Source: Lachnospiraceae bacterium
GTDB taxonomy: Bacteria > Bacillota > Clostridia > Lachnospirales > Lachnospiraceae
DNA: 7,629 nucleotides
Reading direction: 5' to 3'
Assembly (NCBI GenBank): GCA_003488445.1
Contig: DNLO01000133.1
Location: 1 to 7,629 of the forward strand
Shown here: piece after piece, positions 1 through 7,239 of the stretch
Numbering within the stretch: the stretch's first letter is position 1
Layout: every line of letters starts with the position of its first letter
Notes under the pieces: model-generated
Database searches by the model: none
The model's input: only the letters and a program-made list of their open reading frames with translations
Told to the model about the DNA's origin: nothing
Position numbers and translations under genes: made by a program

Positions 1-594
1 TTCCTGAAGCTGAAAAGAGCAGACCTTCTGATAAAGGCTGCGGCAGCCGCGAAGGATAAGGGGTATGACTTCGAGCTCGAGATTGTGGGCAGCGGAGAGG
101 AAGAAAAGAACATACGCGCTCTGGTGAAGGATATGGGACTGGAGGACCGGACAGTCTTCCCGGGATATCTGTCTCCGGAGGATACCCGGCATGAGATGGA
201 GAAAGCGGATATATATGTGTGTACCTCCAACAAGCTGGAGGGCTGGGGAGCCGTGATCTACGAGGGGCTCTCTGCAGGCTGTGCCACCATAGCCACATCC
301 ATGGCGGGAGCGACACCCTTCCTGATAAAGGACGGGGTGACGGGATATATATACAGGTCGGGAGATGCCGGAAGCCTCGCAGACAGGCTGCTGAAGCTTC
401 TCGAGGATCCGGACGGTGCAAGGGGGATGGGCCGCAGGGCCTATGAACAGATGAGAGACAGCTGGAATCCCGCAGAGGCAGCCGCAAGGGTGCTCGAAGT
501 TTCCGATCATCTGCTGAAGGGAGAAGAGTATTTCTATGAAGACGGACCCCTGAGCAAGGCTCCCGTGCTCTACGAGGACTGGTACAGGGGATGA
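1..594 (+). CDS. GT4-type glycosyltransferase, C-terminal part (5' end outside window)
   Basis: The reading frame is open from base 1 to the TGA at 592-594 (197 residues seen), so the start lies upstream; the GTG at 85 is internal. What is visible is the C-terminal Rossmann domain of a GT-B fold enzyme. It has a glycine-rich strand-turn (IVGSGEEE, residues 28-35), then a PGYLSPEDT stretch, then the EX7E signature of family GT4 (E80 and E88 in EGWGAVIYEG), then an ATSMAGATPFLIKDGVTGY stretch typical of the donor-sugar pocket. In the family this domain binds a nucleotide-sugar, and the two glutamates contact the sugar and nucleotide. It probably adds one sugar to a lipid-linked glycan at the cytoplasmic membrane face. 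Donor and acceptor cannot be read from sequence. It overlaps the next gene by four bases (ATGA). Confidence 0.9.
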   Translation, partial: FLKLKRADLLIKAAAAAKDKGYDFELEIVGSGEEEKNIRALVKDMGLEDRTVFPGYLSPEDTRHEMEKADIYVCTSNKLEGWGAVIYEGLSAGCATIATSMAGATPFLIKDGVTGYIYRSGDAGSLADRLLKLLEDPDGARGMGRRAYEQMRDSWNPAEAAARVLEVSDHLLKGEEYFYEDGPLSKAPVLYEDWYRG

Positions 595-1703
595 AGAAGA
601 TAGTATATCTCATGGAATATCCCATAGATCTGCCGGGCGGAGCGCAGATGTCCACGCTTTCGGTATGCGAGGGGCTTTCGAAGGGAAAGAGCGGAAGATA
701 CGAGCCGGTGGTGATATGCCCGGCACTTCTAAGCCACAGACCTTCCGACTACAGCTTCAGGATACTGGAGTACGCTATGGGGGAGAACAGGGCGGTGAAC
801 CTCATGATAAGGCTCAGGGCCTTCAGGAGGTATATCAGGCAGGAGAAGCCCGATCTCATACATATAGAGATGTCGGAGTCGCTCATCACATACGGCTTCA
901 TGAGAAAGAGCTTCAGGGAGATCCCTTATATCTACACCGACAGGGGGCTGCTCTACGGGTACAGGAAGCGGAGCAGGGTTTTCATGGACCCCGTGCTGAA
1001 AGACGCAGCCATGCTGGTGACCACGACGGAATACAACAAAAGGCTCTGGAGTGAGGGGTCTGACATCAGACCCATATCCGCGATCCCGAATACCATATCG
1101 GCAAAGTATTTCGGGGAATATGATCCCGCAAAGCGCAGTGAGCATGAGAGGATAGTGATCGGGCTCGCAGGGAGGATCTGCGTGGAGAAGGACTGGCCCT
1201 TTGCCTGCGACTTTATAGATGCACTGGCGGCATCCGGACTGGAGTTTGACGTGGACATTGTGCTGTCCACCTTCGAAAAGGGTGACGATGAAAAGGTGGA
1301 GGAGATACGCTCCAGACTGAAGAAGGCCGTGGGAGAGGAGCATCTGACCCTGAGGGAGGACCTGAGTCAGGCCGAGATGGCTGACTACTACTACGGAGTG
1401 GACATCTTCCTCATGACGAGCTGTTTCGAGTCCTTCGGCAAGGCGGCGGTAGAGGCCATGAGCCGCAGATGCGTGGTGGTGTCCACGGCTGTGGGCGGGC
1501 TGCCCGAGGTGATAGGTACGGAAGAGAACCTGTACGATAAGGTTAACATAAAAAAAGGGATCGATCGTATCAGATCCCTGGCTGCCGACAGGAAGACACT
1601 CGAGGAGATGAGAGAGTATTTCTACGGGCGGTACCTCGACAATTATACCGAGGACAGATATATAGAAAGGCATATCGAGCTATACGATGAGTACGCAGGA
1701 TAA
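591..1703 (+). CDS. GT4-type glycosyltransferase, complete
   Basis: A 370-residue protein, normal length for a GT-B/GT4 enzyme. The N-terminal domain opens with a beta strand (KKIVYLMEYPI) and the glycine-rich PGGAQMS loop (about residues 15-21), usual for acceptor binding. The C-terminal domain begins near residue 188 with IVIGLAGRICVEKDW; R195 and K200 match the basic pair that holds the donor diphosphate in GT4 enzymes. The EX7E signature is E280/E288 in ESFGKAAVEAM, followed by VGGLPEVIG. No signal peptide or membrane segment is seen, so it is probably a peripheral cytoplasmic enzyme. The start ATG overlaps the previous stop as ATGA, with a G-rich run directly upstream, suggesting coupled translation. 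The sugar specificity is unknown. Near the 3' end (1550-1579) is an A7 run followed by a perfect hairpin, listed separately. Confidence 0.93.
   Translation: MKKIVYLMEYPIDLPGGAQMSTLSVCEGLSKGKSGRYEPVVICPALLSHRPSDYSFRILEYAMGENRAVNLMIRLRAFRRYIRQEKPDLIHIEMSESLITYGFMRKSFREIPYIYTDRGLLYGYRKRSRVFMDPVLKDAAMLVTTTEYNKRLWSEGSDIRPISAIPNTISAKYFGEYDPAKRSEHERIVIGLAGRICVEKDWPFACDFIDALAASGLEFDVDIVLSTFEKGDDEKVEEIRSRLKKAVGEEHLTLREDLSQAEMADYYYGVDIFLMTSCFESFGKAAVEAMSRRCVVVSTAVGGLPEVIGTEENLYDKVNIKKGIDRIRSLAADRKTLEEMREYFYGRYLDNYTEDRYIERHIELYDEYAG
1550..1579 (-). terminator. Antisense-oriented intrinsic-terminator-like hairpin inside the GT gene
   Basis: Read on the - strand, 1579 to 1573 is AGGGATC and 1562 to 1556 is GATCCCT, a perfect 7-base-pair stem with a 10-base loop. 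The run of T at 1556-1550 (seven T, the first pairing as the last base of the stem) follows at once. That is the shape of a Rho-independent terminator for transcripts running leftwards. It lies within codons for NIKKGIDRIRSLA of the + strand gene, so it may be coincidental. The stem is short and not very G+C-rich, so function is uncertain. Confidence 0.3.
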
Positions 1704-3123
1704 GCCGCAGGGAGCTCTGAAGGGCTTCCTGACGTATTTTTACGGCAATTTCATAGTGCTGATCCTGGGCTTCATACAGACTCCGCTGCTCACGAGGATA
1801 CTTGCTACCGATGAGTACGGCAAGACGGGAATGTTCGAGACTGCGGTCTCCATCATATACATATTCTCGGTGATGGGGCTGGATCAGGCATATATCAGGT
1901 ATTATTACGCGAAGGACATAGACAGGCATTCTCTGCTGAAAAGATGCCTGATCCCGTCTCTTTCGGTCGTGACGGGGCTGTCGGTGATATATATCGTCTT
2001 TTCCGGACCGGCCAATATCTTCCTCTTCGGAGCAGGCGGCGTGGATGTGGTGGCCCTGGTGGTGATCTACACCTTCATCTCTGTCTTCGAGAGGTTCTTC
2101 TTCCTGGATGTCAGGATGCAGCAGAACGGAGTGCTCTACTCCAATATCAATATAATAGAGAAGGTGCTGTCCATAGCGACCATCATCGCTGCCTTCTATA
2201 TGATGGGCAATGATTTCAGGGTGGGACTCTACGCTCTGGCAGTCCCCTGGGGCTGCACCACCACCTTCCTCATCATCAGGTATATTGTGAGAAAGCGGGA
2301 GGCAAAGGGGAGCTACGTTCCCTCCTACAGGGAGCTCATCACCTACGGATTCCCCTTCATCTCGGTGCTTCTTATGGAATGGGCGCTGCAGTCCTGCGAC
2401 AGGCTGGCTCTCAGGAGCTTCTCGGACTTCAACGAGCTGGGGATATACAACGCGGCCATGAAGATAGTGATACTCCTCATCACCTTCAAGAACACCTTCA
2501 TAGCCTACTGGTCTCCCATAGCCATGGAAAGGTTCGAGAAAGGGGACAGTGACAGCAACAGGACCTTCTTCAGGGAGGCCTACGATGTGGTGGCGGTGCT
2601 CTGCGTGCTGGCAGCGGTGATGCTGATACTCTTCAGGCATGTGATAGTGTATATCCTGGGACCGGACTACAGATCGGCGGAGAACGTGATACCCTTCCTG
2701 ACCCTGATGCCCATATTCGCCATAATGTTCGAGATCACCAATCAGAGTATCAAGTATTCCAAGCAGGGAAAATACCTGAATATCGCGAGTATAGCGGCTC
2801 TGGCAGCCAATATAGCGGGCAATCTGGCACTGGTGCCTCATCTGGGAGGGCTGGGTGCGGCCATCACAACGGGAGTCTCCTACATGGTCTATTTCGCCAT
2901 AGGCTCGTATTACTCGGAGAAGTGCATAGCCATAGGCTACGGATACCGCAGGACGGCTTTGTATTCCCTGCTTCTGGTGCTATATTGTATTGAAGCGTCC
3001 TTCGTGGAGAATATGACGGCAGATATAGTGATGGGAGTCATGATCGCGGGCGTGGTGCTCGTTACAGACAGGAAGACGGTCGGAAGGATCTTGAGTTATG
3101 CGCGGAACATCATTAAGAAATAG
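1687..3123 (+). CDS. Wzx-like polysaccharide flippase (MOP superfamily)
   Basis: A 478-residue, strongly hydrophobic protein with roughly 12-14 predicted membrane helices (for example about 13-33, 46-66, 92-112, 118-138, 178-198, 218-236, 299-319, 333-352, 364-384, 389-408). Length, helix number and wording fit the oligosaccharide flippases (Wzx/RfbX-type, MATE-like fold). The start GFLTYFYGNFIVLILGFIQTPLLTRIL and the mid-protein YGFPFISVLLMEWALQSCDR...ELGIYNAAMK (about 220-258) are both typical. The family moves undecaprenyl-diphosphate-linked oligosaccharides from the inner to the outer leaflet. Its position after two cytoplasmic glycosyltransferases and before extracytoplasmic-type enzymes agrees with that role. 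The start ATG lies 17 bases inside the previous gene; there is no strong ribosome binding site close by (AGAAAGG at 1665-1671 is rather far), so coupling is likely. The substrate is unknown. Confidence 0.9.
   Translation: MSTQDKPQGALKGFLTYFYGNFIVLILGFIQTPLLTRILATDEYGKTGMFETAVSIIYIFSVMGLDQAYIRYYYAKDIDRHSLLKRCLIPSLSVVTGLSVIYIVFSGPANIFLFGAGGVDVVALVVIYTFISVFERFFFLDVRMQQNGVLYSNINIIEKVLSIATIIAAFYMMGNDFRVGLYALAVPWGCTTTFLIIRYIVRKREAKGSYVPSYRELITYGFPFISVLLMEWALQSCDRLALRSFSDFNELGIYNAAMKIVILLITFKNTFIAYWSPIAMERFEKGDSDSNRTFFREAYDVVAVLCVLAAVMLILFRHVIVYILGPDYRSAENVIPFLTLMPIFAIMFEITNQSIKYSKQGKYLNIASIAALAANIAGNLALVPHLGGLGAAITTGVSYMVYFAIGSYYSEKCIAIGYGYRRTALYSLLLVLYCIEASFVENMTADIVMGVMIAGVVLVTDRKTVGRILSYARNIIKK
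3082..3088 (+). promoter_or_regulatory. Ribosome binding site deciding the start of the anchored-ectodomain gene
   Basis: GGAAGGA lies nine bases before the ATG at 3098, inside the coding end of the flippase gene. It supports ATG 3098 as start. This start also places the hydrophobic anchor at residues 11-27, as expected for a membrane-anchored protein. Confidence 0.6.
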
Positions 3124-3865
3124 GACAACTGTATATATCGTAATTGGCGTTATTCTTATAGCGGCGAATGTGTTCACCTATGGAAGAGAGTTCGGACGGG
3201 ATCTCAAGATCGTCGATCACACCGCATCGGAGCAGCTGCTCTATCATCCCTCTTATGCCGGGGAGGGCTATGCGCCGGATGCCATAGTGAGGGAGATCGT
3301 CAGGGACAGGAAGGTGCTGGTACCCAGGGGAGTGAAGCCCTACAGCGAATACTGGTCCTATACCCATATGCATGACGAATGGAACCCCTTCTCAATAGAT
3401 TACTTCAGTGAGAACAACTACAACAAGTACCTGAGCGAATATGCGGGGGAGGTAGCGGTGGACACTGCTCTGCCGGACCTCTACGAGCTGTGGACGAAGC
3501 CTCTGGATGAGGGGGTGAAGGCGGACTTCACGGATCTGGGCCGGGGACATGAGCTGATGAGATATGCTTTCATGGGGGATCATACCGACGAGGAGACTAC
3601 GAATCAGTTCTTTTATTCATATTTCTATACTTCGGACTCATATTACCAGCGGGACGATGCGCTCAATATCAATATCTGCACCGAGGGCCTGGATGAGGAC
3701 GACACCCTGGTGGCGCTCTGGGACACCAATGAGAACCTGTACCTGATGGGAAGGAGCTACTATGACAGGGCGATAAAGCCGTCGTATCCGGAGGAGATCC
3801 CCTTTGACGAGGGTCTTAAAGGCAGCATCTATAACGAAGGAATAAGGGAGGGCAGGGATGAATGA
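3098..3865 (+). CDS. Single-pass membrane-anchored extracytoplasmic protein of unknown function
   Basis: A 255-residue protein I do not recognise. It has a short basic N-terminus (R2, R7, R9), one hydrophobic helix at about residues 11-27 (TVYIVIGVILIAANVFT) with no lipobox or clear cleavage site, and then about 225 hydrophilic residues. The charge pattern predicts an uncleaved anchor with the bulk of the protein outside the cell. The outer part is acidic and rich in tyrosine and other aromatics (FFYSYFYTSDSYYQRDD, about 172-188), with a DDTLVALWDTNENLYLMG stretch (about 203-220) that reads like a closing beta-sheet of a folded domain. Only one cysteine is seen. It overlaps the flippase gene by 26 bases and the next gene by 8. 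The context suggests a job on the exported glycan or as a partner of the following membrane enzyme. It could equally be a glycan-binding or assembly factor. Confidence 0.85.
   Translation: MRGTSLRNRTTVYIVIGVILIAANVFTYGREFGRDLKIVDHTASEQLLYHPSYAGEGYAPDAIVREIVRDRKVLVPRGVKPYSEYWSYTHMHDEWNPFSIDYFSENNYNKYLSEYAGEVAVDTALPDLYELWTKPLDEGVKADFTDLGRGHELMRYAFMGDHTDEETTNQFFYSYFYTSDSYYQRDDALNINICTEGLDEDDTLVALWDTNENLYLMGRSYYDRAIKPSYPEEIPFDEGLKGSIYNEGIREGRDE
3846..3852 (+). promoter_or_regulatory. Ribosome binding site of the first GT-C-like gene
   Basis: GGGAGGG lies five bases before the ATG at 3858, within the last codons of the preceding gene. This is the strongest Shine-Dalgarno match in the operon and supports ATG 3858 rather than the second ATG at 3867. 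Confidence 0.65.
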
Positions 3866-5450
3866 AATGTCGTTACTCGTGAATCAGCTCTCCGAAGGGT
3901 ATCTCTCAGCCCAGGTGATGGTCTGTGTCTGCTTCTTTGTGCTGGGATATGCCCTTTGCCAAGCCTCGGGCATGGGAAAGGCGGAGGTCTGCCTGTATGC
4001 CTTCCCGGCAGGGCTCGCGGTATATTCGGTGTGCAGCTATCTGATGCTGTGCCTGGGGATCCCTTTTACACGGGTGAGCGTATCGGTGGTGATGGTACTG
4101 ATCTTCATGGCAGGCGTATGGAGATACGTGGGTATCAGGATGGCGGAACCGGCGGGCGGAACAGGTGCGGCTGGGAGGACAGGCTTGACGGGAAGGACAG
4201 TTGCGGTTGACATAAAATGTGAAATCCTTACATTTGCGGTGGCTTTGGCTGTGGTATTTGCGGTATCGGTCCTGCTGTGCTGCAATATACTGGACGTGGT
4301 GGTGGATAACGATACTTTCTATTACTTTTCCACCTTCCCGGAAGCCATAGTGCACGAGGGGAGATATCTGAAGTATTTTGACACATTTCTGACGGATGCG
4401 GCACCGATAGGCAGCATAGTCTACACGGTGCCCTATATCTTCGGCTTTGGCGAGACCTTCGGCCTGCAGTATCTGCTGGATCTGGATCTGCTGCTGGTCT
4501 TTGCATGGGCGCTGTATGGCATGATCGTCAAGAAATACGGCGATGCCCTCAAGGTCAGGGCTATATGCGTATCGGCGGTAACGACCCTGTTCCTTGCCAC
4601 ATCCACGGCATATCTGACGACAGCCAAATGGATCATGGCGGGGGCATATTTCATGTCATATTATTTTATGACGGCTGTTATAGGCATCATGCCGGGCAGG
4701 AGGAAGCCCTATGCGGTCCTCATCCTCTTCAGTGTGATGACAGCCATGCTGAGGCAGGAGGGAGTGATCCTGGTCCTGCTGCTGATCGTCCTGCTGTCGG
4801 CAGGGGAGCTATATTCCGACAGAGAGCTCTTCCTCGTATATGTGATCCCGGTCTTTCTCGCATCAGCCCTTTACTATGTGAGAGTCTTCTATATCCTGAA
4901 GGTGGCGCCTCTCTATGCCTTCCTCACGAAGGGCAAGGCACTCATCATCCTGGCTGCCGTGGCTTTTACCGGGCTCTATGTCCTGCTGTGCCGTAAGAGA
5001 TGGGACAGGTATGCCCGTCTCAGTCTCATCAGGAAGAATATACTCCACCTGGTGCCGGCGGTCCTCCTGCTGATGAACCTGGCGCTTATGGTGCTGATAA
5101 GGGGCAGATATCTGAACAATCTGCACATGTTCTACCTCAATCTCAGACTGAGAGCGGGCTGGGGCTACTTCCCCTTCATAATAGCGGCTCTGCTGGTGCT
5201 GACAGTGATAATGGCAGTCGCAGACAGGCAATATGCCCTCTCTTTCTTTGATTCGCTGATGATATCCTATGTGCTGGGCGTACTGATAGTGGCCTTCGGC
5301 AGAGGAGACGATCTGAGGAAGGGTGTGGGAGATTCGGGAAACAGGGTGCTGCTCACCGCGGTACCTTTGATAGTATTTGCGATAGCCCTGAGGCTGGCCG
5401 GGGGCTGTGGCGGGAGTGACAACGGTGAAAATGGCGGAAAAGTCGGATAA
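3858..5450 (+). CDS. Polytopic membrane protein, GT-C-like glycosyltransferase (first of two)
   Basis: 530 residues with about 12 or more membrane helices. Three helices (about 18-36, 45-66, 72-90) form an N-terminal extension. A glycine/threonine/arginine-rich linker (97-114) follows, then a helix at about 122-142 leading to a loop with D150-N-D152 (VVVDNDTFYYF). An acidic Asp motif in an outer loop after a first core helix is the hallmark of GT-C enzymes, which use polyprenyl-phosphate sugars. Other suggestive pieces are MLRQEG (297-302) and GDSGNR (491-496) just before the last helix (about 497-513). After it only a short Gly/Asn-rich tail remains, with no C-terminal ectodomain. The positive-inside pattern puts the linker inside and D150/D152 outside. 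Alternatives are a Wzy-type polymerase or a ligase. Family assignment rests on topology and motifs, so catalytic function is inferred. Confidence 0.8.
   Translation: MNEMSLLVNQLSEGYLSAQVMVCVCFFVLGYALCQASGMGKAEVCLYAFPAGLAVYSVCSYLMLCLGIPFTRVSVSVVMVLIFMAGVWRYVGIRMAEPAGGTGAAGRTGLTGRTVAVDIKCEILTFAVALAVVFAVSVLLCCNILDVVVDNDTFYYFSTFPEAIVHEGRYLKYFDTFLTDAAPIGSIVYTVPYIFGFGETFGLQYLLDLDLLLVFAWALYGMIVKKYGDALKVRAICVSAVTTLFLATSTAYLTTAKWIMAGAYFMSYYFMTAVIGIMPGRRKPYAVLILFSVMTAMLRQEGVILVLLLIVLLSAGELYSDRELFLVYVIPVFLASALYYVRVFYILKVAPLYAFLTKGKALIILAAVAFTGLYVLLCRKRWDRYARLSLIRKNILHLVPAVLLLMNLALMVLIRGRYLNNLHMFYLNLRLRAGWGYFPFIIAALLVLTVIMAVADRQYALSFFDSLMISYVLGVLIVAFGRGDDLRKGVGDSGNRVLLTAVPLIVFAIALRLAGGCGGSDNGENGGKVG
4155..4208 (+). 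repeat. Degenerate 18-base in-frame repeat coding a Gly/Thr/Arg linker
   Basis: Three 18-base units (4155-4172, 4173-4190, 4191-4208) encode GGTGAA, GRTGLT and GRTVAV. Units one and three agree at 13 of 18 bases by my count, and each adjacent pair at 10 of 18. The tract lies between predicted helices three and four of the GT-C-like protein, on the predicted cytoplasmic side. Confidence 0.5.
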
Positions 5451-7239
5451 CAGCAGATACAGCCTGAAAGAGATCCTGCCTTACGCGGTGCTCATACTCC
5501 TTGGTGTCGCGCTCTTTATACGGAGCGCCTACGGATTCTGCCAGTCGGATGAGAGCTTCTATGTATCCACTGCAGGGCGCTTCGCCTCCGGGGACGTGAT
5601 ATTCGCCGATGAATGGCACCCCACACAGATGTCCTCTCTTCTGACAGCCCCCGTATACGCGATGTACAGGCTGGTCACCGGGGGGACAGCAGGGATGATC
5701 CGGTTCTTCAGGTGCGTGTATCTTCTGCTGACCATGGCAGAGGCTGCCTGGATATATACAAGGCTGAAGGGGATGGGAAGGCGGTATGCAGGGTCGGCTC
5801 TGGCTCTTTTCATACTGCTGTACTGCCACCTCAACATGGCGACCCTTTCCTACTACATGATCTGCTTCCAGTGCTTTCTGATGGCAGCTCTTATGTGCTA
5901 CAGGGCAGAGAAGTCCGTGTATTTCGGGGCCGGAGGCTTCTTCTATGCACTTGCGGTGCTGAGCCTTCCTTCACTTGCCGTAGCCAGCACACTGGTCTTC
6001 GTCATACTCGCATTATGCTGCATTCGGAAAAAGGAGATCAGGAGACCTTTTCTCTGTTTTCTGGCCGGGATATGTATACCGCTCGTTCTCTTTCTGATCT
6101 ATGTCTATGCATCCGGACTGGGTATTGCAGGAATACTTGCGAATCTTGTTAACATTTTGTCGGACAGCGAACATGACAGAGACTATTATCAGTCATTTAA
6201 AGCCTTTTTCCATGCAATAGAGGATGCATACGGTCGTATTTATTATCTGAGCCTCCTGCTGGTGGCAGTGAGTATCCTGAGCTGTTTCAGGGAAAAGCTG
6301 AGGAGATCGGCAGAGATATATATACTGATAGCAGATGTGATGCTTTTCATATACTATGCCGCAGTATCCGCAAGGCATACGGGCTTCATGAACACAGCCT
6401 TCGCACTGTTCGTATTCCCGCTGTTCTTCCTTGCACGAAAGAAAGACTGGTATATATTCGCTTCGCTCTTCCTGGGAGGGCTCGCGGTATCCGCCACATA
6501 CAGCTTCTCCAGCTATTCAGACCTTTATGTGCTCTCAATAGGGCACGGGCTCGCTGCTGCGGGAGGGATACTGCTGCTTTCGGACTATGCAACAGGGGTA
6601 TCGGGGAAGGATGTCCTGACGGCAGAATCCGGGACAGAGAGCCTGACCGGGGCTGCTGAGACGGGGATCCTGACGGAGGGAGCAGAGACAGGCAGTCTTC
6701 CGGGAAGTGAGATAATACGGAAATACATATGTATAGCGGCTGTGACAGTACTGATCCTGGTGAGCTTCTGCCTGAGGTTTGCCTATGTATACAGGGATGC
6801 ACCGGTCGCGGCACTGGATACGAAGCTTACGGAAGGGCCTGCGGCGGGGCTTATCACCACTGCAGAGCACGCCGGGCAGTATGAAGGTGTACTGGAGGCC
6901 ATAGAGAAGTACGATGAGGCACAGGGATGCATACTGTTTACAAGGATACTTCCCTGGGGCTACACAGCCTCGAAAATGCGTGTGGGAGCACCCGATACCT
7001 GGAGAAATGAGATATCCTCCGAAAGGCTCGTGCAATACTATGACCTGAAGCCGGACAGAGAGCCGGATGTGGTGGTGGTGCTGGACGCAGAGGCGGGTTC
7101 CTATGAGACCGGAGGCGATGTAGAGGCTGATCCCGCGCCAAACGCCAATACGATGGAGGGAGAGCTGGGGCGAAGGCTCATGACGGGATATACCGGGCAC
7201 AGAGAGGCCTGCTGTACGGTATATACCCGAAACAGATAA
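5431..7239 (+). CDS. Polytopic membrane protein with C-terminal ectodomain, GT-C-like glycosyltransferase (second)
   Basis: 602 residues from ATG 5431. GTG 5425 (eight bases after GGGAG at 5412-5416) and GTG 5407 are possible earlier starts; all overlap the previous gene. A first helix (about 16-33) leads straight to an outer loop with D40-E41 (QSDESFY) and D60-E61-W-H (ADEWHPTQ), the acidic motifs expected of a GT-C active site. About ten further helices follow, with an outer loop containing LSDSEHD (D245, E247, H248). A repeat-rich linker (396-428) precedes the last helix (about 433-453), and an outer domain of about 150 residues ends the protein. That domain contains GPAAGLITT (469-477), PWGY (508-511), TWR (523-525) and RLVQYY (532-537), which resemble a recurring C-terminal domain of clostridial surface-glycan membrane proteins as I recall it. 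It probably transfers a lipid-linked sugar or glycan outside the cell; its exact reaction is unknown. The stop lies in the first copy of a tandem repeat. Confidence 0.82.
   Translation: MAEKSDNSRYSLKEILPYAVLILLGVALFIRSAYGFCQSDESFYVSTAGRFASGDVIFADEWHPTQMSSLLTAPVYAMYRLVTGGTAGMIRFFRCVYLLLTMAEAAWIYTRLKGMGRRYAGSALALFILLYCHLNMATLSYYMICFQCFLMAALMCYRAEKSVYFGAGGFFYALAVLSLPSLAVASTLVFVILALCCIRKKEIRRPFLCFLAGICIPLVLFLIYVYASGLGIAGILANLVNILSDSEHDRDYYQSFKAFFHAIEDAYGRIYYLSLLLVAVSILSCFREKLRRSAEIYILIADVMLFIYYAAVSARHTGFMNTAFALFVFPLFFLARKKDWYIFASLFLGGLAVSATYSFSSYSDLYVLSIGHGLAAAGGILLLSDYATGVSGKDVLTAESGTESLTGAAETGILTEGAETGSLPGSEIIRKYICIAAVTVLILVSFCLRFAYVYRDAPVAALDTKLTEGPAAGLITTAEHAGQYEGVLEAIEKYDEAQGCILFTRILPWGYTASKMRVGAPDTWRNEISSERLVQYYDLKPDREPDVVVVLDAEAGSYETGGDVEADPAPNANTMEGELGRRLMTGYTGHREACCTVYTRNR
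6616..6696 (+). repeat. Three degenerate 27-base in-frame repeats (nine-residue units)
   Basis: The units at 6616-6642, 6643-6669 and 6670-6696 encode LTAESGTES, LTGAAETGI and LTEGAETGS; a partial fourth begins with LPG. Each of the first two units matches the third at 18 of 27 bases by my count. The tract lies just before the last membrane helix, on the predicted cytoplasmic side, and is hydrophilic and low in complexity. Confidence 0.6.

Noticed and set aside
1550..1578. A-AAA-AAA followed by a hairpin as a programmed -1 frameshift site
   Set aside because: The stem starts directly after the A run instead of 5-8 bases later. The -1 frame ends at 1688-1690, so it would only alter the last 45 or so residues, with no gain of a domain.
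729..1673. Antisense open frame of 314 codons opposite the second glycosyltransferase
   Set aside because: The + strand carries the GT4 motifs in the right order, and the antisense product shows no recognisable features.
1570..2841. Long antisense open frame of 423 codons opposite the flippase gene
   Set aside because: Its product is rich in His, Gln, Arg and Asp with no domain or membrane logic, while the + strand frame is a textbook flippase. It is a shadow of biased codon use.
3091..3140. Possible internal promoter in an A+T-rich stretch at the start of the anchored-protein gene
   Set aside because: TTGAGT at 3091-3096 has no good -10 element at 16-18 bases. The A+T-rich start is better explained by reduced mRNA structure near the start codon.
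7219..7228. 10-base palindrome GGTATATACC near the end of the last operon gene
   Set aside because: It is short, lies in coding sequence, and similar TATA-type palindromes are common because ATA and TAT codons are frequent here.
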